Below are positions 1-4,639 of a DNA stretch of 6,300 bases, in pieces; the stretch's first letter is position 1, and the number at the start of each line of letters is the position of its first letter. This DNA comes from Anaerolineales bacterium (GTDB taxonomy: Bacteria; Chloroflexota; Anaerolineae; Epilineales; JAANWY01). The notes beneath the pieces are model-generated. The model saw only the letters and a list, made by a program, of their open reading frames with translations, had not been told where the DNA came from and ran no database searches. The position numbers were made by a program, and so were the translations under genes. The stretch lies in assembly GCA_018263655.1 (NCBI GenBank), contig JAANWY010000331.1, positions 1-6,300 on the forward strand, given 5' to 3'.

Positions 1-2
1 AC

Positions 3-54
3 ATGTAGGACGATTTGGTAAATCGTCGGGTCGAAATACTATTTCGACCTACAT
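3..54. repeat. Intergenic repeat with potential three-way-junction fold
   Basis: Two adjacent perfect hairpins lie inside an outer inverted repeat. The outer arms are ATGTAG (3-8) and CTACAT (49-54). Hairpin 1 is ACGATTT (10-16) with AAATCGT (20-26) and a GGT loop. Hairpin 2 is GTCGAAAT (30-37) with ATTTCGAC (41-48) and an ACT loop. Together they can form a closed three-way junction covering nearly every base. The whole structure ends about 70 bases before the first gene. It resembles dispersed REP-like or BIME-like intergenic repeats rather than a gene; there is no T-run, so an intrinsic terminator is unlikely. What lies upstream is outside the window. Confidence 0.65.
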
Positions 55-125
55 AACCCCGAAACATTGAGATGATACGAGGGTGACTGGGCGTCTATGC
101 TACAAATCAGAGAGGGGATGCCGAT

Positions 126-653
126 ATGGCGAATGGACAACCGGCGGGGATTCCGGCCGGCTATACTAGTCAGGAAGATCGTGCTTTGCGAATGCTGACT
201 TACGGCTGTTATGTGGTGTCTGCGGCTGACGCGGAAGGGGCTCTGCATGCAGCTACGGTGGCATGGGTATCGCAAGTCTCGTTCGATCCGCCGTTGATCA
301 TGGTCGCAGCGCAGGCAGATGGCCGGCTGGCTGAGGCCATCGAGGCTAGCGAGCAGTTTGCGGTCAACGTTATGAGCGATGCACAAGTTGATTTGGCTGA
401 GCGGTACGTACACCATGCAAGCTACAGCCCGCCGGACCCAGAGGATTTTGAGAGCGGCATAGATATGGGCGTACCCGTCCTCAAGCAGGCCCCGAGCTAT
501 GTAGAATGCCAGCTTGTCGGCAAGCTGACGGGCGGAGATCACACGGTTTATGTTGGACGCGTCGGCGGCGGCGATGTTCGGGATGATGAGGTGAAGCCAT
601 TGATGCTGGCCGACACGCCGTGGGTCTATGCCGGCCTCATGGGACGCGAATAA
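126..653 (+). CDS. Flavin reductase-like, FMN-binding split-barrel protein
   Basis: A 175-residue protein of the flavin reductase-like domain family, whose members bind FMN (or FAD) in a split beta-barrel and usually pass electrons from NAD(P)H to free flavin or a partner oxygenase or oxidase. Family landmarks are the opening helix and strand LRMLTYGCYVVSA (21-33), the core strand and turn ATVAWVSQVSFDPPLIMVA (43-61) with the typical SFDPP, the helix-preceding strand FAVNVMSDAQ (78-87), and GDHTVYVGRV (137-146) near the flavin site. There is no signal peptide or membrane segment, so it should be cytosolic. The ATG is preceded by AGAGGGG (111-117) at 8-base spacing, which supports this start. 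The physiological substrate cannot be told. Its TAA stop lies inside the left 8-bp direct repeat of the mobile element that follows, and before that insertion the gene probably ended about 35 bases from the E1 alpha gene. Family assignment is strong; role is open. Confidence 0.88.
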   Translation: MANGQPAGIPAGYTSQEDRALRMLTYGCYVVSAADAEGALHAATVAWVSQVSFDPPLIMVAAQADGRLAEAIEASEQFAVNVMSDAQVDLAERYVHHASYSPPDPEDFESGIDMGVPVLKQAPSYVECQLVGKLTGGDHTVYVGRVGGGDVRDDEVKPLMLADTPWVYAGLMGRE

Positions 654-658
654 GTGAG
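651..658. repeat. Left copy of 8-bp target-site duplication TAAGTGAG
   Basis: TAAGTGAG here is identical to 791-798, and the two copies abut the ends of the inverted-repeat element exactly. The first three bases are the stop codon of the flavin reductase-like gene, so the insertion left that protein unchanged. Confidence 0.8.
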
Positions 659-790
659 GTAACCGTTCAGGTAGTGGGGCCCTTGCGAAGGTTTGCCAAG
701 CGCATTCGAGTTGAGGTGCCCCTCACCAGTCGAAAATCGGCCTCTTGCCACGGCTATTCTAAACCTTCGCAAGGGTAGCTGAACGCTTAC
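659..790. mobile_element. IS66-like non-autonomous element (MITE), 132 bp
   Basis: The left end begins GTAACCGTTCAG (659-670) and the right end, read inward on the other strand, begins GTAAGCGTTCAG (790-779), 11 of 12 matching. After a short unequal spacer the repeats continue with a perfect 15-bp match, 680-694 against 761-775 (CCCTTGCGAAGGTTT and its complement), giving terminal inverted repeats of about 36 and 30 bases. A perfect 8-bp direct repeat TAAGTGAG sits immediately outside both ends. Ends starting GTAA and 8-bp target duplications are known traits of IS66-family elements, so this is inferred to be a transposase-less derivative. The interior (695-760) has no gene; it holds a small hairpin, TGAGG (712-716) with CCTCA (721-725). 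When transcribed the whole element would fold into one long stem. Confidence 0.82.
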
Positions 791-798
791 TAAGTGAG
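791..798. repeat. Right copy of 8-bp target-site duplication TAAGTGAG
   Basis: Perfect repeat of 651-658, directly following the right terminal repeat of the element. It lies 17 bases before the ribosome binding site of the E1 alpha gene. Confidence 0.8.
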
Positions 799-828
799 TT
801 CAAGCATCGTTCCTGAAGGAGTTAAGAT

Positions 829-1878
829 ATGACAATAGAAGGCGTTATGGAACAGGTGCAGTCGCGGGAGATGTCCCTGGATGGGCTCGACTTGGATCAG
901 GAAACGCTCCACGAAATGCTGTACACCATGCGAGTGATCAGGGATTTTGAGGATGCTGCTGCTGAATGGTACGCTCGGGGACAGATTGCAGGCTTCCTGC
1001 ATCTGTACACGGGCGAGGAGGCAGTTGCTGTCGGGGCGATTTCGGCTCTCCGTCCTGACGACAAGCTGATGAGTCACTATCGGGATCATGGCCACGCAAT
1101 AGCGAAAGGTTCTGATCCCCAATTGCTAATGGCGGAGCTTTTCGGCAAGAAGACGGGCATCGTTCAGGGCCGCGGTGGCTCGATGCATTTCTACGATACC
1201 GAAGCCGGCATGTTGGGGGGGTACGCCATCATCGGTCAACATTTGCCGTTGGCGGTGGGCTACGCCTTCGCCTCTCAGTATCGTGGCGAAGACTGGATCA
1301 TGGTGTGTATTCTGGGAGATGGCGCCACGAACATCGGATATTTCCACGAAGCACTGAACTTCGCCGGCCTCTGGGACACGCCGGTGCTGTTCCTGGTCGA
1401 GAATAATCTGTACGGCATGGGGACGGCCGTCGATCGTGCATCGGCCATCACGGAAATTCATCGCAAGGCGGATGCATACGGGATGCCGAACAAGCGCATC
1501 GATGGCATGAACGTCATAGAAATGCACCGCGAAGTGCGCGACGCAGTGGCGCAGGTTCGGGCCGGCGAGGGTCCCCAATTGCTGGAGGCGCTCACCTTCC
1601 GCTATCGCGGACACTCTATGGCTGATCCTGAGCTGTATCGTGACAAGGAAGAGACTGAAGGGTGGCGTCAGCGAGACGCTATCGAGAACTTCGAACAGGT
1701 CTTACTGTCACAGGACATGTTGACGCAGGACGAAGCAGACGATATCCGCCGGCAGGCCCAGCAGACGGTCGACGAGGCGGTTGAATTCGCTCGCGATAGC
1801 GAATACCCGCCGGAGGAGGACATCTATGCGGACATCTACGATGAAGACACAGGCGACGAGTTGGTGGTCTGGACGTAG
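829..1878 (+). CDS. pdhA: Pyruvate dehydrogenase E1 component, alpha subunit
   Basis: A 349-residue thiamine-diphosphate enzyme subunit that, with the beta subunit, decarboxylates a 2-oxo acid (probably pyruvate) and transfers the acyl group to the E2 lipoyl arm in the cytosol. Visible motifs are YRDHGHA (84-90), QGRGGSMHF (113-121), the diphosphate/Mg2+ motif GDGATN (163-168) ending in ENN (191-193), YGMGT (195-199), and the loop FRYRGHSMADPELYR (257-271) with the conserved His262 and Ser263, the loop regulated by phosphorylation in mitochondrial enzymes. The C-terminal PPEEDIYADIY (327-337) is typical of the heterotetrameric alpha subunit. Length is normal for the family. The start ATG follows GAAGGAG (815-821) at 7-base spacing; a second in-frame ATG at 847 lacks such a site. 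The E1 beta gene follows after 8 bases. Branched-chain or acetoin dehydrogenase E1 alpha are the alternatives; overall similarity favours pyruvate, but substrate is not proven. Confidence 0.93.
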   Translation: MTIEGVMEQVQSREMSLDGLDLDQETLHEMLYTMRVIRDFEDAAAEWYARGQIAGFLHLYTGEEAVAVGAISALRPDDKLMSHYRDHGHAIAKGSDPQLLMAELFGKKTGIVQGRGGSMHFYDTEAGMLGGYAIIGQHLPLAVGYAFASQYRGEDWIMVCILGDGATNIGYFHEALNFAGLWDTPVLFLVENNLYGMGTAVDRASAITEIHRKADAYGMPNKRIDGMNVIEMHREVRDAVAQVRAGEGPQLLEALTFRYRGHSMADPELYRDKEETEGWRQRDAIENFEQVLLSQDMLTQDEADDIRRQAQQTVDEAVEFARDSEYPPEEDIYADIYDEDTGDELVVWT

Positions 1879-1886
1879 GGGGCAAG

Positions 1887-2864
1887 ATGGCTGAGATGAC
1901 ATATCGTGAGGCGCTGCGACAAGCCCTCATCGAGGCAATGGAAGAAGACGAAGACATCTTCGTCATGGGCGAGGATGTCAATAAATACGGTGGTTCCTAC
2001 GGTGTCACGAAGGATCTGGCCGACCTGTTCGGTGACCGGCGCGTGCGCGACACGCCCATTGCTGAGGCCGGCATCATCGGCGTGGCGACGGGAGCAGCCA
2101 TGGCTGGCCTGCGCCCCGTGGCGGAACTGATGACCATCAACTTCGCGCTGGTGGCGGCTGATTCCATCATCAACAGCGCGGCCAAAGTCCGCTCCATGTT
2201 TGCCGGCCAGTCGTCGGCACCGATGGTGATTCGCACGGTTGGCGGCGCCGGCGCTCAGTTGGCGGCGACCCATTCGCAGAACTTCGAGGCCATGTTCTCC
2301 CACATTCCCGGGCTATACGTGATGATGCCGGCTGTACCTTACGATTGCAAGGGGTTGCTGCGGTCCGCGATATTGGTGAACGATCCCGTACTCTTTATCG
2401 AGCATGCCAAGCTCTACAACTTGCGGGGCGAGGTGCCAGAGGAGCCGTACACCATTCCCATCGGTCGCGCCGACGTCAAGCGACAGGGCAAGGACGTAAC
2501 ATTGCTCGCTTACTCGGCGATGGTCCACGTGGCGCTCGACGTCGCTGAGAAGCTGGCGGATCGCGGAGTGGATGCCGAGGTGGTCGATTTGCGGTCCATC
2601 CGACCACTGGACACCGAGACCATCGTGCGGTCGGTGAAGAAGACAAATCGAGCCGTCGTGGTCGAAGAAAGTTGGCGGTCCTTCGGTGTTGGTGCTGAGG
2701 TGGCGACCCGCGTTCAGGAAGAGGCGTTTGAGTGGTTGGATGCACCGGTACATCGCGTATCGTCCGAGGAAGTGCCCTTCGCATATTCGAAGGTGTTGGA
2801 GCAGGCAGCGCTCCCCAGCGCGGATAAGGTAATGGAGCAGCTTCGTGAGATGCGGATTTTGTGA
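1887..2864 (+). CDS. pdhB: Pyruvate dehydrogenase E1 component, beta subunit
   Basis: A 325-residue transketolase-like beta subunit that completes the E1 active site with the alpha subunit. The N-terminal pyrimidine-binding domain shows MGEDV (27-31), the catalytic glutamate Glu60 in DTPIAEAGIIGVATGAAMAG (55-74), and HSQ (129-131) with the conserved histidine. The C-terminal transketolase domain carries VDLRSIRPLD (233-242) and the glutamate pair EESW (260-263) followed by GVGAE. Length matches the family (about 325 residues). The gene starts 8 bases after the E1 alpha stop; its ribosome site AGGGGG (1877-1882) overlaps that stop codon, so the two subunits are probably translationally coupled, fitting the 1:1 alpha-beta ratio. 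No defects are seen. Like the alpha subunit it could in principle act on acetoin or branched-chain substrates. Confidence 0.93.
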   Translation: MAEMTYREALRQALIEAMEEDEDIFVMGEDVNKYGGSYGVTKDLADLFGDRRVRDTPIAEAGIIGVATGAAMAGLRPVAELMTINFALVAADSIINSAAKVRSMFAGQSSAPMVIRTVGGAGAQLAATHSQNFEAMFSHIPGLYVMMPAVPYDCKGLLRSAILVNDPVLFIEHAKLYNLRGEVPEEPYTIPIGRADVKRQGKDVTLLAYSAMVHVALDVAEKLADRGVDAEVVDLRSIRPLDTETIVRSVKKTNRAVVVEESWRSFGVGAEVATRVQEEAFEWLDAPVHRVSSEEVPFAYSKVLEQAALPSADKVMEQLREMRIL

Positions 2865-2877
2865 TCTTGCGGCAGTG

Positions 2878-2893
2878 AAAGGGGGCTACATTG
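2878..2893 (+). promoter_or_regulatory. Ribosome binding site and TTG start of the E2 gene
   Basis: AAAGGGGG (2878-2885) lies 5 bases before a TTG codon (2891-2893). The next in-frame ATG (2909) would cut off the first beta strand of the lipoyl domain (ATEVVMPKM), so TTG is the better start. Weak initiation codons can lower translation; whether that matters here is inference. Confidence 0.7.
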
Positions 2894-4150
2894 GCTACTG
2901 AGGTCGTCATGCCCAAGATGGGGTATGACATGGAAGAAGGTAAAATTGTCCAGTGGATCAAGCAGGAGGGTGACGAGGTCCAGAAGGGTGACGTCATCGC
3001 CGAGATCGAGACGGGCAAGGTCAATATCGAAGTGGAGGCCTTCGACGCCGGCGTGCTGCGCCGCATCCTCATAGGTGAGGGCCAGACTGTGCCGGTTGGT
3101 GAGGCCATCGCCTGGATCACTGACGCCAGCGAGGAACTGCCCGATTTCGCAGAAGATGGTCGCGGGGCGCCGGCCGGGGCACAGGCCGAAGAAGCGCCGG
3201 CGGAGGTACCCGAACCTGCACCGGCCGAGGCCGAAGAGGAATTCCCACCGGTCGGCGGTGTCAAAGCATCGCCATTGGCCCGCCGCGTGGCTCAGGAGCA
3301 CGGCGTTGACGTCACGCAGATCGAAGGGACTGGGCCAGGCGGCCGCATCACGCGTACCGATGTCGAGGCCTTCATTGAAGAGGCTGAGAAGGCGCCGCCA
3401 AAGCCCGAGGCGCCGGAACGCGTCGAGGTCGCAGTGCCGGAGGTGCTCCCCGACGTGCCCGCCGAGCGCATGGAGCTAACCCAATTGCGCAAGACGGTCG
3501 CCCGCCGCATGACACAGAGCAAGACCCAGGCGCCGCACTTCTACGAGACGATTTCCGTCGACATGGGCAAGGCCATGGCGCTCCGGAAAGAGATCAATGA
3601 GTACACCCAGGAGCACGAGGATGTCAAGGTTTCGGTGAACGACCTGGTTGTGAAGGCGGCCGCTCAGGTCTTGAGCAAGTATCCGCGCATGAACGCATCG
3701 TTTGCCGGCGAGGAAGTCGTGCTACACCAGCAAGTCAACGTCGGCGTTGCCGTGGCAACGGATGAGGGGCTGCTAACGCTCGTCATTCCCAATACCGATG
3801 GGAAGAGCCTGTCGCAGATATCGCGTGAGACGCGGGACAAAGTCATGCGCGCCCGCGAAGGCAAGCTGCGCGCCGATGACTTCGAGACCGACGGCACGTT
3901 CACCGTCTCGAACCTCGGGATGTATGGCATTGAAGAGTTCATCGCCATCATCAATCCGCCCGAGGCAGCCATCATGGCTGTCGGTGTCGTCAATCCGTCG
4001 CCAGTCGTCCGTGACGGGGAGGTCACTGTGGCGCAGGTGATGCGCGTCACCGTGTCCGGCGATCACCGCGTCGTCGACGGCGCCGACGTGGCCGAGTTCC
4101 TCGCTGAGTTCAGACGCGTGCTTCAGAATCCGATGGCATTGGTTGTGTAA
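2891..4150 (+). CDS. pdhC: Dihydrolipoamide acyltransferase E2 of pyruvate dehydrogenase
   Basis: A 419-residue E2 core protein that carries acyl groups on a lipoyl lysine and transfers them to CoA. Domains in order: one lipoyl domain (about 2-78) with the modified lysine Lys43 in EIETGKVNIEVEA (38-50); an Ala/Pro/Glu-rich flexible linker (about 91-120); the peripheral subunit-binding domain (about 124-161, KASPLARRVAQEHG and GTGPGGRITRTDV) that docks E1 or E3; a second linker; and the acyltransferase domain (about 193-419) ending in the catalytic motif SGDHRVVDG (389-397) with His392 and Asp396. Length suits a single-lipoyl E2. It starts 26 bases after E1 beta with a TTG codon. The gene ends at TAA 4148-4150, and a heptad repeat begins inside that stop codon. 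The acyl specificity (acetyl versus branched) cannot be read with certainty, so the gene symbol follows the operon context. Confidence 0.93.
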   Translation: MATEVVMPKMGYDMEEGKIVQWIKQEGDEVQKGDVIAEIETGKVNIEVEAFDAGVLRRILIGEGQTVPVGEAIAWITDASEELPDFAEDGRGAPAGAQAEEAPAEVPEPAPAEAEEEFPPVGGVKASPLARRVAQEHGVDVTQIEGTGPGGRITRTDVEAFIEEAEKAPPKPEAPERVEVAVPEVLPDVPAERMELTQLRKTVARRMTQSKTQAPHFYETISVDMGKAMALRKEINEYTQEHEDVKVSVNDLVVKAAAQVLSKYPRMNASFAGEEVVLHQQVNVGVAVATDEGLLTLVIPNTDGKSLSQISRETRDKVMRAREGKLRADDFETDGTFTVSNLGMYGIEEFIAIINPPEAAIMAVGVVNPSPVVRDGEVTVAQVMRVTVSGDHRVVDGADVAEFLAEFRRVLQNPMALVV

Positions 4151-4169
4151 CCAGTGAACAGTGTTCAGT
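4149..4169. repeat. Left heptad array, three NNNCAGT units
   Basis: Three consecutive 7-base units, AACCAGT, GAACAGT and GTTCAGT, start within the TAA stop codon of the E2 gene. The orientation is opposite to that of the eight-unit array at 4565-4620 (ACTGNNN is the complement of NNNCAGT). It looks like the eroded partner of that array. Confidence 0.6.
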
Positions 4170-4170
4170 C

Positions 4171-4249
4171 AATGTCATTAAGTTAACCTGTTCGTAGTAA
4201 GGCACGCAGCGTTAGCGGAGTGCCGTTGGGGCCTTAACTAAATGGCATT
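4171..4249. repeat. Imperfect stem-loop enclosing the first GTTCGTAGT repeat
   Basis: Positions 4171-4186 (AATGTCATTAAGTTAA) and the complement of 4234-4249 (AATGCCATTTAGTTAA) match at 14 of 16 bases, forming an outer stem. Inside it lies GTTCGTAGT (4190-4198) followed by a hairpin GGCAC (4201-4205) with GTGCC (4220-4224). No coding potential is seen. It is probably one member of a dispersed repeat family and not a terminator, because no T-run follows. Confidence 0.6.
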
Positions 4250-4253
4250 GAGT

Positions 4254-4280
4254 GTTTAGTAATCAGTGATCGGTAACAGT
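4254..4280. repeat. Degenerate heptad units, NNNCAGT orientation
   Basis: GTTTAGT, AATCAGT, GATCGGT and the shortened AACAGT follow one another in 7-base phase. They share the orientation of the array at 4149-4169 and carry more substitutions, as if older. Confidence 0.5.
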
Positions 4281-4285
4281 CGGTG

Positions 4286-4329
4286 TCGTAGAGCTAGCCT
4301 GGCCGTGAACGACCAGGCTAGCTCTACGA
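4286..4329. repeat. Perfect 17-bp inverted repeat (hairpin)
   Basis: TCGTAGAGCTAGCCTGG (4286-4302) is perfectly complementary to 4313-4329, with a 10-base loop (4303-4312). The 3' side lacks a U-rich tail, so a standard intrinsic terminator is not supported. It would still form a very stable RNA hairpin between E2 and E3 if the operon is transcribed through. Confidence 0.75.
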
Positions 4330-4424
4330 AGCCCCTGTGAGGCTAAAAGCCAGCCCGAAGGTCTTTGTATCGTCGTGCCCTCGTTTACGGCAGCGCGATT
4401 GAGACTCGGTAAATCGCAATCCAG

Positions 4425-4460
4425 GTTCGTAGTCAGCCACGGAGGCGAAGCCGGAGTGGC
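4425..4460 (+). repeat. GTTCGTAGT hairpin repeat, copy 2
   Basis: GTTCGTAGT (4425-4433) is followed, with the same 2-base spacing as copy 1 at 4190-4224, by a hairpin GCCAC (4436-4440) with GTGGC (4456-4460) and an inner GGC/GCC stem around GAA. Copy 1 has GGCAC with GTGCC, so a G-C pair is replaced by C-G with pairing kept. Both loops end in CGGA. Confidence 0.6.
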
Positions 4461-4480
4461 GTCCCGGCCTCCTGCGGTAC

Positions 4481-4537
4481 CACGACGGCACTCCACTGCG
4501 TTCCGGACGGATGTGCGCATCCGCGCTCACTACGAAC
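4481..4537 (-). repeat. GTTCGTAGT hairpin repeat, copy 3, reverse strand
   Basis: On the minus strand GTTCGTAGT reads from 4537 to 4529, followed by a perfect hairpin CGGATG/CATCCG with a 4-base loop (4508-4523). Further along, the + strand block CGGCACTCC matches the complement of the GGAGTGCCG end of copy 1. It is more diverged than copies 1 and 2. Confidence 0.5.
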
Positions 4538-4564
4538 GGACTTTGCGATTTACGGAGACTGTTA

Positions 4565-4620
4565 ACTGATCACTGATGACTGTTGACTGTTCACTGTTTA
4601 CTGTTTACTGAAAACTGACG
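4565..4620. repeat. Heptad tandem array, eight ACTGNNN units
   Basis: Eight uninterrupted 7-base units begin with ACTG: ACTGATC, ACTGATG, ACTGTTG, ACTGTTC, ACTGTTT twice, ACTGAAA and ACTGACG. The four-base core is invariant while the last three bases vary. The final unit directly abuts the AGGAGG ribosome binding site of the E3 gene. Heptanucleotide repeats of this general kind are known as STRR elements in cyanobacteria; a shared origin is not implied. Confidence 0.8.
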
Positions 4621-4639
4621 AGGAGGAAATTGAGACGTG
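4621..4639 (+). promoter_or_regulatory. Ribosome binding site and GTG start of the E3 gene
   Basis: A full AGGAGG (4621-4626) sits 10 bases before GTG (4637-4639). No ATG lies in frame before the FAD-binding strand YDVVIIGAG, so GTG is the start. Confidence 0.8.

Larger units (their letters stand above)
4395..4555. repeat. Long imperfect inverted repeat bounded by CGGTAAATCGCAA ends
   Basis: The left arm 4407-4433 and the complement of 4529-4555 align with small gaps: both run from a C(G/C)GTAAATCGCAA block to GTTCGTAGT. The left arm also overlaps a small hairpin, GCGATT (4395-4400) with AATCGC (4412-4417). Between the arms lie two inward-facing copies of the GTTCGTAGT hairpin repeat, one per strand. 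The structure looks like two copies of one repeat placed head to head, or a small mobile unit with inverted ends. Open frames across it (for example 4375-4569) show no recognisable protein. Confidence 0.6.

Noticed and set aside
67..101. Possible promoter for the first gene: TTGAGA (67-72) and TATGCT (96-101)
   Set aside because: The 23-base spacer is too long for a sigma-70 promoter and no better -35 is present at the right distance.
2909..2911. Downstream ATG as E2 start
   Set aside because: It would delete the first strand of the lipoyl domain and has no well-placed ribosome site; TTG at 2891 is preferred.
829..4150. Acetoin or branched-chain 2-oxo acid dehydrogenase instead of pyruvate dehydrogenase
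   Set aside because: No acetoin regulator or branched-chain degradation gene is present, and the general form of the subunits fits pyruvate dehydrogenase; still, substrate specificity cannot be settled from sequence alone.
4263..4569. Short open frames on both strands in the E2-E3 gap
   Set aside because: They run across inverted repeats, have no recognisable domain and lack convincing ribosome sites.
4583..4609. Possible promoter for lpdA: TTGACT (4583-4588) with TTTACT (4604-4609)
   Set aside because: The spacer is only 15 bases and the -10 matches 4 of 6. The ACTGNNN heptads create such matches by chance, so it is not listed as a feature.
4565..4620. CRISPR-like array
   Set aside because: Units are 7 bases with no spacer-repeat alternation and no cas genes nearby; it is a short tandem array.
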